A DNA stretch of 64,000 nucleotides, from NCBI RefSeq assembly GCF_003217155.1, contig NZ_QJSU01000012.1, positions 34,025 to 98,024 on the forward strand. Direction: 5' to 3'. The notes beneath the pieces were generated by a model. The model was given only the letters and a program-made list of their open reading frames with translations, ran no database searches and was not told the DNA's origin. This document shows positions 1-8,762 of this stretch, in pieces (position 1 is the first letter of the stretch; every line of letters begins with the position of its first letter). A program made the position numbers and the translations under genes. This DNA is from Psychrobacter fozii (lineage in GTDB: Bacteria; Pseudomonadota; Gammaproteobacteria; Pseudomonadales; Moraxellaceae).

Positions 1-714
1 AAACGCAGTAATAGTTTCCGCTTGAGCAGGTACCGTTTCTGCGAGCGCTGCTGAACAGGCACCCATCATACTACCACTACCAATACCACAAGCCATAGCG
101 AGCGCTCGAATATCCATGATATCCATAGAAGCAATGATACCCGCCATTAATGAGAAGTAAATCGCGCCAAACAAGGTACCCATTACATAGACACCCATTA
201 CGCCGATACCTTCGGCGCTCTGCAGTCCATACTTGTCAGCAATGAGCGCAATATTAGGTTCACGTGCAATTGAGTGAGTGGCACCAATAGCCTCCCTCCC
301 CATTCCAAATACCAATACCGCAACGGGTAAGGCGATAAGAGCAGTCATTACATTGCCCAATTCTTGTAGTAAAAGGGCGGGACCTGCGGCTATGATTTCT
401 TCAACTTTAGGACCGACACCAACACCAAATTTTGCAATGAAGGGCATGATACTTAAAAGGACGGCGTAGCTTGCAAATTTTGCTCTATCCTTGGAAATTA
501 CCGCTTTCATTGAAGGTATAACGTTGGGGTTCAACAGTAGTGTAAATATGAATGCGTATAGTAAAGGCAGTAAGACTAGTGTACCAATACCAATAGGTAT
601 CTTAATGATCCCTATCCATTCTGCAAATAGCGATGTAATAATCACTAGTAAATGCAGCTTCCAATCAAATAAGTGCTTCGTCATTGTACTTGATAGTATA
701 GTGGTATTATTCAT
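1..714 (-). CDS. DUF3100 family membrane protein (partial, C-terminus off window)
   Basis: This is the first 238 codons of a polytopic membrane protein whose 3' end lies beyond the left edge. The start is the ATG at 714 (MNNTTILSSTMTKHL). It matches, almost residue for residue, the complete 437-residue protein at 33823-35136, including the stretches GMGREAIGATHS and ACGIGSGSMMGA. That family is DUF3100, of unknown function, with many hydrophobic helices and a transporter-like character. It lies 49 bases downstream of an M20 amidohydrolase on the same strand, so the two are probably cotranscribed. A role in moving the amidohydrolase's substrate or product is an inference from context only. Confidence 0.85.
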   Translation of the reverse strand, partial: MNNTTILSSTMTKHLFDWKLHLLVIITSLFAEWIGIIKIPIGIGTLVLLPLLYAFIFTLLLNPNVIPSMKAVISKDRAKFASYAVLLSIMPFIAKFGVGVGPKVEEIIAAGPALLLQELGNVMTALIALPVAVLVFGMGREAIGATHSIAREPNIALIADKYGLQSAEGIGVMGVYVMGTLFGAIYFSLMAGIIASMDIMDIRALAMACGIGSGSMMGACSAALAETVPAQAETITAF

Positions 715-763
715 AGCAGTTCCTTTTGCATTTGATGATTCCTACGTTTTTTGATGATTTGGT

Positions 764-1927
764 TTATGCAGAAATTTTTGGTAACTGAGACTCAACTAAA
801 GAGACCCATACTTTAATTCCTGTCTCAATAGCATCATCATTAAAATCATAAGCCGCATTGTGTAGTGGTTTGGAGGGGCTATTACCATCAACACCTAACC
901 AAAAATAAGCGCCCTTGACGACTTGACTCATAAATGAAAAATCCTCAGAAGCCATTGATGGCTCCACATCAGTATTTACTTTATCCGCACCCAGCACTTT
1001 AGTAGCAGCCTCTTTGATTTCAAGATAGGCTTGGCTGTCATTAGTGGTAACTGGATAGCGAATATGGTAATCCATCTCTCCTGTGACACCATATAAAGGC
1101 GGCAATGTTGTAACCATTTCTGTCAGCATATCCTGCATGGACTGTCGTACGTCCATATCAAAGCTACGAACGGTTCCTTTTAGAATGGCGTAATCAGGGA
1201 TAACATTGGTCGTATCACCACTATTCATCTGCGTGACGCTAATAACGCCTGATTTGAGAGGAGATATTCGACGAGAGACAATAGACTGAATATTAGTAAT
1301 CAATGCCGCTCCTGCTGCTATAGGATCAGCCCCTAAATGTGGCATGGCTGCATGAGTCCCTTTACCAGTCAAAGTAATCTCAAAAGTATCAAAAGACGCC
1401 ATCATAGGTCCGTTATTGACTGCAATCTCTCCCACAGGTAGGCCTGGCCAGTTATGTAACCCGTAGACGGCGTCCATAGGAAACTTGTCAAACAACCCAT
1501 CGTCAATCATAGCCTTTGCACCGCCCAAGACCTCTTCAGCAGGTTGAAAGATAAAATAAATGGTACCGTTAAAGTCTTTATGCTGGCTAAGATGCTTTGC
1601 CGTACCAAGCAAAACTGACGTGTGACCATCATGACCACAGGCATGCATACAGTTCTCGTGAGTGGATTTATAATCAATATCGTTTTGCTCTTTTATTGGT
1701 AGCGCATCAATATCAGCTCGTATGCCAATAGCAGGGCCTGAGCCATTCTTTAGGATACCGACAACCCCTGTACCACCCAATCCTTGATGCACCTCAATTC
1801 CAAAGGATTTTAACTTATCAACAATAAATGATGATGTCTTGAATTCTTTAAAACCAAGCTCTGGTTGACTATGAATCTGCTGACGCCACTGCTTTACTTC
1901 ACCTATTAGGGTTTCGTTAATTAACAT
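764..1927 (-). CDS. M20 family amidohydrolase (hippurate hydrolase-like)
   Basis: This 387-residue cytoplasmic metallopeptidase-family enzyme probably hydrolyses an N-acyl amino acid amide bond. The metal-binding segment HACGHDGHTS lies near residue 95, QPAEE near 130 and the GTHAAMPH dimerisation-domain motif near 187, all typical of the M20D (HipO/IAA-amino-acid hydrolase) group, and the length is normal. The ATG at 1927 follows a strong AAAGGAG site. The protein is nearly identical to the one at 35285-36460, differing by scattered substitutions and a shorter N-terminus, and each copy is followed by a DUF3100 gene. The true substrate is not visible from the sequence. Confidence 0.92.
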   Translation of the reverse strand: MLINETLIGEVKQWRQQIHSQPELGFKEFKTSSFIVDKLKSFGIEVHQGLGGTGVVGILKNGSGPAIGIRADIDALPIKEQNDIDYKSTHENCMHACGHDGHTSVLLGTAKHLSQHKDFNGTIYFIFQPAEEVLGGAKAMIDDGLFDKFPMDAVYGLHNWPGLPVGEIAVNNGPMMASFDTFEITLTGKGTHAAMPHLGADPIAAGAALITNIQSIVSRRISPLKSGVISVTQMNSGDTTNVIPDYAILKGTVRSFDMDVRQSMQDMLTEMVTTLPPLYGVTGEMDYHIRYPVTTNDSQAYLEIKEAATKVLGADKVNTDVEPSMASEDFSFMSQVVKGAYFWLGVDGNSPSKPLHNAAYDFNDDAIETGIKVWVSLVESQLPKISA

Positions 1928-2143
1928 CTATTTTCTCCTTTAATATAGACAGGTAACACGGTGATATATCGATTGAATCTTTGTTATATTTCCAAACGGA
2001 AAACAATAAAATCTGAAACTTGAAAGCTAAATTGCCCATTCCGAAATTGGTTGCCTAGACATAGAAACACCGGAAAAATAATTTTGAGTAATCTGTTTAA
2101 GAAAGCCTAATGCCTGACCTTAAAACGCCATTAACCAAATATA

Positions 2144-3682
2144 CTATTGGATTGAATAACCAAACTGGATAGCCGAATCCTTAGCCGTTTCCACCCACAC
2201 ACTCTTCGTCTGTGTATATTCGAGTAAACCTTCGTAGCCACTAGATCGTCCATAGCCGCTCTCACCAAAGCCACCAAACGGCGACATTACATTGATTGCC
2301 TTATAACTGTTCACCCAGAACGTGCCCGCATTTACTTGAGCGGCCATCCGATGCGCACGGCCGACATCAGCCGTCCAAACCGCGCCCGCTAAACCAAACC
2401 GACTGTCGTTTGCTAACGCTACCGCTTCTTCTTCATCATCAAATGAAATGACAGAAACAACAGGTCCAAAAATCTCTTCCTGTGCAACTCGCATATTATT
2501 TTTCACGTTGGCCAATACAGTTGGCTGATAAAAATAACCATTTTCACCGCCAAAAATTTCACTTGGTTTTCCACCTGCGGCAACAATCGCACCTTCAGCA
2601 ATACTGTCGGACACTAATGAGTGTACGTGGTTGAACTGTTTTTGATTATTGATCGGTCCCACCATCGTGCCTTCCTGCCATGGCAAGCCTACGGGCAACC
2701 TACTGGCTGCTGAAGCAACCCGATCCACGACTTCTTGATAGACATTTCGATGAACCAATAATCGAGCACCCGATACACAGCTCTGTCCAGCAGCAGAAAA
2801 CACGGCAGCTTGCGCACCCACTACCGCACGATCAAGATCAGCATCAGGGAAAATTATATTGGCTGACTTGCCACCTAGCTCCAATACGCAAGGAATGACA
2901 CGTTGCGCAGCTGCCGAAGCAATGAGAGCACCGGTCTGTGGCGAACCTACAAAAACTACTTTTTTGGTTGCCGGATTAGCAATCGCGGCAGTACCTGTGG
3001 TGTGTCCCAGCCCATTAATGACATTTACCAAACCACGCGGGATACCTGCTTGCTCAAGAATTTTAACGAGCACTGTTGAGCTTAGCGGGGTTAATTCAGA
3101 TGGCTTTAGTAGTACGGCATTTCCTGCACAAATGGCCGGTGCAATTTGCCAGCCTCCGGTAAATATAGGTGCGTTCCAAGGGGTGATTTGAGTGACGACA
3201 CCATAAGGCTCATGACGGGTATAGTTCAAGTGAGTGGTTGGTACGGGAATAACCTGTCCCATGATTTTGTCACACCAGCCAGCATAATATTCAAACATCT
3301 CTGCAACTTTTGCCACCTCAACTCGGCAATCCCGAATAGGCTTACCTGCAGATATGCACTCTAGGCGTGCCAGAGATTCCGCGGCTTCACGTATTTTCAT
3401 GCCGCATTTCCACATTAACTGACCTCGTACACTGGCAGTCATTGACCACCATAGTTTTTGAGCGTTAATGGCAGCAGCGGCCGCATCAGCAACAATATCT
3501 TTCCCCGCATCACGATAAATTAGAAATGTCTGGCCGGTCGCGGGGTTAATCAGTTCAATATCGTCTCCTTTACCTGTCACCAGCTCTCCATCAATCCAGC
3601 TGCCAAATTCAGAAGTACCTAGCAGTTCATTAAGCAATAGTTCAACTTGCTGCTCACCATTTCCTTCTACTATAAAACTCAT
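2144..3682 (-). CDS. NAD(P)-dependent aldehyde dehydrogenase
   Basis: This 512-residue enzyme of the aldehyde dehydrogenase superfamily oxidises an aldehyde to its acid with NAD(P)+. The sequence shows the cofactor-fold motif TPWNAPIF, the general-base segment LELGGKSAN near residue 270 and the catalytic cysteine in AAGQSCVSG near 305, followed by the EEIFGPVVSV motif, so it looks intact. It starts 3 bases after the 3-hydroxyisobutyrate-dehydrogenase-like gene, and its ribosome-binding site GGGAGAG lies inside the end of that gene, which indicates a two-gene operon. The pairing suggests oxidation of an alcohol or hydroxy acid followed by its aldehyde, but the substrate is unknown. Confidence 0.93.
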   Translation of the reverse strand: MSFIVEGNGEQQVELLLNELLGTSEFGSWIDGELVTGKGDDIELINPATGQTFLIYRDAGKDIVADAAAAAINAQKLWWSMTASVRGQLMWKCGMKIREAAESLARLECISAGKPIRDCRVEVAKVAEMFEYYAGWCDKIMGQVIPVPTTHLNYTRHEPYGVVTQITPWNAPIFTGGWQIAPAICAGNAVLLKPSELTPLSSTVLVKILEQAGIPRGLVNVINGLGHTTGTAAIANPATKKVVFVGSPQTGALIASAAAQRVIPCVLELGGKSANIIFPDADLDRAVVGAQAAVFSAAGQSCVSGARLLVHRNVYQEVVDRVASAASRLPVGLPWQEGTMVGPINNQKQFNHVHSLVSDSIAEGAIVAAGGKPSEIFGGENGYFYQPTVLANVKNNMRVAQEEIFGPVVSVISFDDEEEAVALANDSRFGLAGAVWTADVGRAHRMAAQVNAGTFWVNSYKAINVMSPFGGFGESGYGRSSGYEGLLEYTQTKSVWVETAKDSAIQFGYSIQ

Positions 3683-3685
3683 GAT

Positions 3686-4564
3686 CTACTCTCCCAAGCT
3701 GGTATTTTTGATAATGCAGTTAAAATCATCCTGATCAGGTATGTTTTCTTCGCTCTGCGCCCAAATCTCAGCTACCTGTTCGGCCAAAGGTAATTCTAAT
3801 CCCATCTCACCGATCATATTCTTTGCCAAACGCACATCTTTGCGCATCAGTTGCATCGTAAAACCGGAATCAAAACTTTGATTGAGAATCCAACGAGGGA
3901 AGTTAACCTCACTGATTGCGCTACGACCTGAACCAGCGTTCAAACCAGCAATAAGGTCTTCAGGATCAAGTCCTGCCTTGGTGCCCAAAGCGACTGCTTC
4001 GGCAGTGGTCACTAGATGCGCAGCACAAAGTAGATTATTGATCAGTTTGGCCGCATGTCCGTTACCAGACTTTCCCATGTAGACCACTTTTGAGCTTAGC
4101 GCATCCAAATACAACTTGGCACGTTCAAGTGAACTCCTTTCACCACCAACAACCATCACCATAGTGCCGGCTTCAGCGCCCGCTGGACCGCCACTAACAG
4201 GGCAATCTAATAACTGATGGCCTAACTGATTCAGCTCTACCCATAGTGCACGTGTCACCTCTGGTTCTGAGGTAGAAGTATCAATAATCAGGGTATTGGG
4301 CTGAGCACAGTCAATAATGCCATCTTTGCCTTTAACAACTGCTTGTACATGCTTTGCCATAGGCAGAGATAGAATGATGACACTAGATTCAGCACACAGC
4401 GCTTTAATGTCTGCAACAACAGTCACGCCGATATCCTTGGCAGATTGACGTTGGGCTTCTCCTATGTCAGTGCCGAACACACTAAAACCCTCGCGGAGCA
4501 AAGACTGAGCCATACCGTTACCCATACGGCCTAATCCGATGATGCCTAAAGTATTTTTATTCAT
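3686..4564 (-). CDS. 3-hydroxyisobutyrate dehydrogenase-family NAD-binding oxidoreductase
   Basis: This 292-residue beta-hydroxyacid dehydrogenase has an N-terminal Rossmann motif (GIIGLGRMGNGMA), the substrate-binding segment CPVSGGPAGAEAG near residue 120 and the catalytic lysine in HAAKLINN near 170. The ATG at 4564 is preferred over an upstream ATG at 4615, because AAAGGGACAG sits just before it and the extra 17 residues lie outside the conserved fold. The family includes 3-hydroxyisobutyrate, tartronate-semialdehyde and related dehydrogenases. With the downstream aldehyde dehydrogenase it forms an operon that could act in valine or a similar carboxylic-acid catabolism, but the exact substrate cannot be read from the sequence. 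Confidence 0.9.
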   Translation of the reverse strand: MNKNTLGIIGLGRMGNGMAQSLLREGFSVFGTDIGEAQRQSAKDIGVTVVADIKALCAESSVIILSLPMAKHVQAVVKGKDGIIDCAQPNTLIIDTSTSEPEVTRALWVELNQLGHQLLDCPVSGGPAGAEAGTMVMVVGGERSSLERAKLYLDALSSKVVYMGKSGNGHAAKLINNLLCAAHLVTTAEAVALGTKAGLDPEDLIAGLNAGSGRSAISEVNFPRWILNQSFDSGFTMQLMRKDVRLAKNMIGEMGLELPLAEQVAEIWAQSEENIPDQDDFNCIIKNTSLGE

Positions 4565-5085
4565 ACCTGTCCCTTTATTTTTGTATCTTTTGTCAGTTTT
4601 ATTGTAACCAATCAAACATTAAGAAGAACTACAGTGAATAGAGTTTTGTGTTCTAAAAAAGGCAACACTAACGTCAGCAACGAGACAGTTTTCTCTTCAC
4701 TTCATTTTGTTATTTATGGAAATTGGTGAGACGTTGCTAAAATAGCTGGCATAGATTTACTTTAACGGATTAATGACTTGGCTTTGGTAACGCTGTCCTT
4801 TCGGTCTTGGTGGGCGGATTTTTTGTGTGGATGAGGTTGCCTAGATAAATACGGAGACCGAGTACAAGATCCAGAGAATTACCAGCTCAGTTGCCTTAGT
4901 TAGCCAATCAAGGTAATGACACATCTCAAATAGTATAGAGGTACGGCGGGATGATGAAGAATCTTAAAGGTGGGACGAAGCCCTTGGTTGCGGTTGTATT
5001 CAGGGAGATATTGTGGATCGTCCATATGGTGAGTATTTTTTCCAGCGTATTCCTCTCACAAAGCTTATTGGGGTAAACGATAGTT

Positions 5086-5256
5086 GTGACAATTTTGGAA
5101 AATAATCGAAGTCGACAAAAACCTATTTTCGAGACTTACGACTTAATATTCGATTTTCATAAAGATAGTTGGCGTTATCACTCGTTTGCCAAAGCTGTTT
5201 GGGATTCAAAGGATCATCCTTATCCATCGATATATATTCACTTAAATGCAAGATAA
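5086..5256 (+). other. Short ORF, possible gene remnant
   Basis: A 56-codon frame starts with GTG and ends at a TAA. It contains the compositionally protein-like segment FDFHKDSWRYHSFAKAVW, rich in aromatic and charged residues, in a region otherwise full of stops. I do not recognise it. There is no good ribosome-binding site, so it is more likely the tail of a decayed gene than a functional one. Confidence 0.2.
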
Positions 5257-5829
5257 ACCTGAATTCTTTAATAAAATTTGAGCCTCAATATAGTGGAGAG
5301 TTGGTTTTTGAGCATAATTAAGTACTTTTATTCATATTATATTTCGATAGAGGGTCACTATCTCATAGCTCATACTACGTCCTGAAGCCTCAGATTATCT
5401 TTGCATCATCCCCTTCTCTATCAAATCATTAAATCTTGTAGTAACTAATTCTCTCATCACTGTAGAAAACAGGCTAGACCATAGTCTATTTTTTGGTCCT
5501 CAAACTATAGATATCTAATACTATCACCGACTAAATAGTCTCCATTTCTGTATCAATCTCAAAAGTAGCAGCTAGTCCTCCTGTCACCTTTCTCTGAATA
5601 TCAAGCAAGAGAAGGCTCTACTTACTTATCATTTAGGGATTCACTTTCAATATTTTGGTCTAATCTGATAGTAGAGTGGAGGTAAAAATACTATAAAAAT
5701 GCAGTGCCCAAATACGAGTTAAATATTAATTTACATCAATATAATACCGATATATAATTACCAACATAGGCTACATCCCTTTATCTACGGTTTATGTAGA
5801 ATTAAATCATTTGAAATAGGTTTGTCGAC

Positions 5830-5879
5830 CTACCTTGACATGGTAGAGGTCAGCAGTTCGAGTCTGCTTATGCCTACCA
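5830..5879 (+). repeat. 3' fragment of tRNA-Val(GAC), probable integration site
   Basis: The fragment contains an anticodon arm (CTACC, loop TTGACAT, GGTAG; anticodon GAC), the variable loop AGGTC, a T arm (AGCAG, loop TTCGAGT, CTGCT), the 3' acceptor strand TATGCCT and ACCA. The D arm and the matching 5' acceptor strand are missing, so this is not a working tRNA. Tyrosine integrases commonly recombine within the anticodon-to-3' part of tRNA genes, leaving such displaced 3' ends. A second copy lies at 10135-10171 and a decayed third near 18280. Confidence 0.75.
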
Positions 5880-5887
5880 AATTTAGA

Positions 5888-5918
5888 AAGCCCCGATCTC
5901 ACGATTGGGGCTTTTTTT
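5888..5918 (+). terminator. Rho-independent terminator after the tRNA-Val fragment
   Basis: The stem AAGCCCCGAT / ATTGGGGCTT (one mismatch) has loop CTCACG and is followed by a T run. It is carried along with the tRNA end in all three copies of the repeat. Confidence 0.85.
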
Positions 5919-6013
5919 GTCTGTAATATATGGGCTGTAGAGAAAATTTCTTGCTTGCATCGACTCATAGTCATGATTATACAATCAGCTTTAAATCATT
6001 TGAAAAAGCGACG

Positions 6014-6044
6014 GTGACCAAATGGTGACCAAAACGTGACCAAC
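6014..6044 (+). repeat. Three GTGACCAA direct repeats spaced 11 bases
   Basis: GTGACCA occurs at 6014, 6025 and 6036, exactly one helical turn apart, about 135 bases beyond the tRNA fragment. A diverged triple with the same 11-base period lies at the equivalent place next to the second tRNA fragment (10296-10325). This spacing suits arm-type integrase sites, but no integrase gene is present to confirm it. Confidence 0.45.
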
Positions 6045-6167
6045 CCTTAAAATTGAAATCCTCTTTTTGACCTCTGTTTCGAATTTTAACTTTAAATCTA
6101 TTGCTTGGTATCAGCTTTCATTGAAATCCTCATACTATATATTCATATTTTTTCAATTGTAGTATAT

Positions 6168-6290
6168 TCAACACGAGATATTAGAATATGCTAAGAAACA
6201 CATATAATCTTTTAAATCATCACCTATTTTTGGCGCTTTATTATTAAATAAATATTTCGACCACATTTCTTGGAAAGTAGGTATAGTCAT
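6168..6290 (-). CDS. Short ORF with the shared MxxPTFQEMWSKY N-terminus (copy 1)
   Basis: This 40-codon ORF has an AAGGAG site before its ATG. Its first 13 residues (MTIPTFQEMWSKY) match two other mini-ORFs at 7073-7138 and 7909-7998, after which the sequence diverges. It follows the frameshifted lipoprotein gene. It may be the orphan 5' end of a larger effector gene that has been replaced downstream. Amidase-type secreted effectors (Tae4) begin similarly in my recollection, but this is a weak comparison. Confidence 0.4.
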   Translation of the reverse strand: MTIPTFQEMWSKYLFNNKAPKIGDDLKDYMCFLAYSNISC

Positions 6291-6309
6291 AGCATTACTC
6301 CTTTATAAC

Positions 6310-7054
6310 TTAATTAAATGCAGAACAGCTAGGGTTTGGATATGTTTTATTAGGTAACTGAAATGATAAATTGATTAATATATTATTAGAATTATCATAA
6401 AATTCCACTCTATTTCCAGAGCAGTAAAATTCGAACCGAACCAAGGATTCAGGGTTATTTAAAGTTCTGTTAAATACTTCTTTTTTATAAATTTTATCGT
6501 TACTTTTATTAAGCTTCTCAAAAAATTCTAAACCATACTTATTTATAAAAAAAGACTTTGAATTTTTACCATTAAAGAAATATAGACACTCTAAAAACCT
6601 ATTCTCTATAGGATTAATACTACTAGGTAAATTATAAAATTTACCAAATTTAAATTTAGTAAATTAAATATATTATTAGGAATATTTATTTTTTTATCCA
6701 AGTAGTTTTTACTTTTTGCCCACTATGCCCATATAAAATATTCTTCTTTAATATTTTTCCATCAAACTGACGTAAATATTCAATAGAATTATCATTGATA
6801 TATACCTCATCATCTAAACTATAAATTCTAAAAATACAATAATTATTAGGCGAGTTATCATTTTCTAGGTCTTGTTCATTATATCCAGCATAAATATATA
6901 TATGCTCCTCAACCTGATATGGATTTTTTATTCCATTAATCTCAGCTTTTGTGTACCAGTCCGAATTAAATTTTTCAACTCTATTAGGTCTATCATTTGA
7001 GCAACCTACCAAAGCTAAAAACAATAATAAGAGCAGGGATTTTATAGTTCTCAA
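6310..7054 (-). pseudogene. Frameshifted lipoprotein, paralog of the gene at 7166-7912
   Basis: Reading starts at a TTG (7054) behind GGAGAG and gives a lipoprotein signal (lipobox LVGC) and 122 residues similar to the neighbour, including INGIKNPYQVE and the tail TTWIKK before a stop. Similarity then continues in other frames: IFNLLNLNL in a second frame, and ENRFLECLYFF to NNPESLVRFEF to INLSFQLP in a third, ending at a TAA at 6310-6312. The total span, 745 bases, is within two bases of the intact paralog. At least two frameshifts, one at an A-run near 6690, have broken the gene. The 122-residue N-terminal half could still be made and exported. Confidence 0.75.
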
Positions 7055-7072
7055 CTCATCTCTCCTTTTTAT

Positions 7073-7138
7073 TTATATATTAGTATTATAAATAAAAAAA
7101 TATCTCGACCACATCTCTTGGAAAGTTGGTAAACTCAT
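7073..7138 (-). CDS. Short ORF with the shared MSLPTFQEMWSRY N-terminus (copy 2)
   Basis: This 21-codon ORF has GGAGATAAAA just before its ATG. After the shared start it runs into an AT-rich tail and a stop, 18 bases before the TTG of the frameshifted lipoprotein. It is probably a truncated 5' gene remnant or a translated leader. It is too short to assign a function. Confidence 0.35.
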   Translation of the reverse strand: MSLPTFQEMWSRYFFIYNTNI

Positions 7139-7165
7139 TTTTATCTCCAAAATTATTTCTTAAAG

Positions 7166-7912
7166 TTAGCATTCAGGGTAACTGTCATGTGTTTGAAACG
7201 AGAGACGTATTAGAAATTTTTTATCAGGATCGTATAATTCAACGATAGTACTGATACAAGCTAGTTTAAATTTAACTAATGTATCAGGGTTGTCAATTAC
7301 TTGTAGAAAGTCTCCTTTGTTATATTTAACTTCCTCTCCTTGACTAAAACCTTCACTGAAATAATGATTATATTTACGAATATACGTTTTTACTTCTTTA
7401 TCATCATGGATAAAATCTATGCACTCCTCAAACCTTGCTTGACCAGGCGGTATATTGATTTCTTGTCCATAATAATCTTTCAAATTAATATTAAGTGGGT
7501 TAAAAATTTTCTCATCCATTTCCTTCTGCTGTATCCAAGTTGTTTCAACTACTCCTCCATAGTCTCCATGTAAGCTATTTGGGTTTTCTTTTAAATATCG
7601 ATTATCAAATTTTTTAAGATAATCTTGTAGACTTTGTGAACCAATATCAAAATCATTTTTTATTTTAAATACTTTAAAGTGACAATAGTTAAAAGCTTGA
7701 TGATCGTTCTCAAGACCTTGTTTATCGTAACCAGAGTAAAGGTAGATATTTTTTTCAACACCGTAAGGGTTTGTGACACCATTGATACTGTTGTTATAAT
7801 AGCTTTCTTCATTGGATGCGAAGTCTTCAAAGCCATTTTCAGGTTTTGGCTCTTCTGAACAACCTAATAGAACGAACATTAACGAGCAGAGTAAGGGTCT
7901 TAGTCGTTTCAA
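7166..7912 (-). CDS. Lipoprotein of unknown function, possible immunity-type protein
   Basis: This 248-residue protein has a lipoprotein signal peptide (lipobox LLGC, cysteine near residue 18) and so is probably anchored in the cell envelope. It starts at a TTG that overlaps the stop of the preceding mini-ORF (7909-7998) in the sequence TTGA, which suggests translational coupling. The body is acidic and aromatic-rich (NPYGVEKNIYLYSGYDKQ) and I do not recognise a domain. A frameshifted paralog lies directly downstream. Tandem paralogous lipoproteins, each next to a truncated ORF with a shared N-terminus, resemble immunity genes that outlast their toxins, but this role is inferred from layout alone. 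Confidence 0.7.
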   Translation of the reverse strand: MKRLRPLLCSLMFVLLGCSEEPKPENGFEDFASNEESYYNNSINGVTNPYGVEKNIYLYSGYDKQGLENDHQAFNYCHFKVFKIKNDFDIGSQSLQDYLKKFDNRYLKENPNSLHGDYGGVVETTWIQQKEMDEKIFNPLNINLKDYYGQEINIPPGQARFEECIDFIHDDKEVKTYIRKYNHYFSEGFSQGEEVKYNKGDFLQVIDNPDTLVKFKLACISTIVELYDPDKKFLIRLSFQTHDSYPEC

Positions 7913-7998
7913 TTGACTTCCCCAGCTTGTGATGCTGAGTACTTTTCGTCACTAAACGAATATTTCGACCACATCTCTTGGAAAGTAGGTAAACTCAT
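7909..7998 (-). CDS. Short ORF with the shared MSLPTFQEMWSKY N-terminus (copy 3)
   Basis: This 29-residue ORF has GGAGATAATA before its ATG. Its TGA overlaps the TTG start of the lipoprotein gene at 7912. Of the three copies it is the best placed to be translated, because coupling to the next gene would require it. It follows the truncated lipase-like gene. It could be a leader peptide or the stump of an effector. Confidence 0.45.
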   Translation of the reverse strand: MSLPTFQEMWSKYSFSDEKYSASQAGEVN

Positions 7999-8032
7999 TA
8001 TTATCTCCAAAATTTAATTAAATTTTTAGCGT

Positions 8033-8731
8033 TCAGGATTGGGAACTTTCCCTATACTCTTCAAAAGCATCTACGAGCCCTGAAAGATGCTCACTAGCTT
8101 CGGCTGCCCATGCTAGCGGATCAGCTTCAATATGCACTCCTGCACCATTGAACCCATAAGCATGGCTGATATTCATAGTAGAATCTAATACTGCTTCTGC
8201 TGATAGATAATCTCCCAAGCTATGACCTGTGGTGGTAATAACAGCATCTTCGCCTAAGCTCTCTTGTATTTTTATATCCTCTAAAAACGCTTGCATGGTT
8301 TCGATTTGGTTTTCAGCCTTACCTTCTACAGCAAGATGAACCACATCGGCATATAAATCAGCAAGAGAAGATATAATCTTATCAAGACTGTCAAAACCAG
8401 CTTCAGTACCTCTATTGGCTAGAACGTAATTACCTGTTTCTTTCTCTTTAAATACAATACCGTCATAGCCATCTACGTTGACATGATTTGCAGGGTTAAT
8501 CGCTTCGAGAGGATCTAATGAAGGCTGATATTCAAAATATCCATCGTTATCTAAGGACGATGCCACAAAGTCAAATCGGGATTGAATGAACTCGGCCATA
8601 TCCTTGTGCATTGCCGATTGCTTATCAGATTTTAGTTTTTCCCAATTATTTAAATCATTACTTTCCATCTCAGAGTAAGCAGCACGAGCTAGTAGCGCGT
8701 GATAAAAGATATCTTTAACTGACTGTGACAT
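8033..8731 (-). CDS. Truncated lipase/alpha-beta-hydrolase-like protein
   Basis: This 232-residue protein shows the nucleophile elbow TTGHSLGDYLSAEAV near residue 170 and upstream class-3-lipase-like text (DGIVFKEKETGNYVLANRGTE, shown in part). The acidic and histidine members of the usual triad should follow the elbow by roughly 60-150 residues, but the protein ends about 60 residues after it, so it is probably truncated and inactive. The ATG at 8731 has AAAGGAAAAG before it. It has no signal peptide. In an island with envelope lipoproteins it may be the remains of a secreted phospholipase effector, but that role is a guess. Confidence 0.65.
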   Translation of the reverse strand: MSQSVKDIFYHALLARAAYSEMESNDLNNWEKLKSDKQSAMHKDMAEFIQSRFDFVASSLDNDGYFEYQPSLDPLEAINPANHVNVDGYDGIVFKEKETGNYVLANRGTEAGFDSLDKIISSLADLYADVVHLAVEGKAENQIETMQAFLEDIKIQESLGEDAVITTTGHSLGDYLSAEAVLDSTMNISHAYGFNGAGVHIEADPLAWAAEASEHLSGLVDAFEEYRESSQS

Positions 8732-8762
8732 AATACTTTTCCTTTAATTTTAGAGTTATTAT

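Larger units (their letters stand above)
4565..6167. other. Gene-poor 1.6 kb region with remnants and a tRNA fragment
   Basis: No intact gene is visible on either strand. The stretch holds a 56-codon ORF remnant (5086-5256), the tRNA-Val 3' fragment with its terminator (5830-5918) and three 11-base-spaced direct repeats (6014-6044). The rest is AT-rich with stops in all frames. Given the tRNA fragment, it is best read as decayed island DNA. Confidence 0.6.

Noticed and set aside
4730..4890. Possible further family A repeat (GGAGACCGAGTACAAG near 4852)
   Set aside because: Only a short core-like stretch matches; no ends or second core segment could be found.
5830..5879. Functional tRNA-Val gene
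   Set aside because: The D arm and 5' acceptor strand are missing, so no cloverleaf can form.
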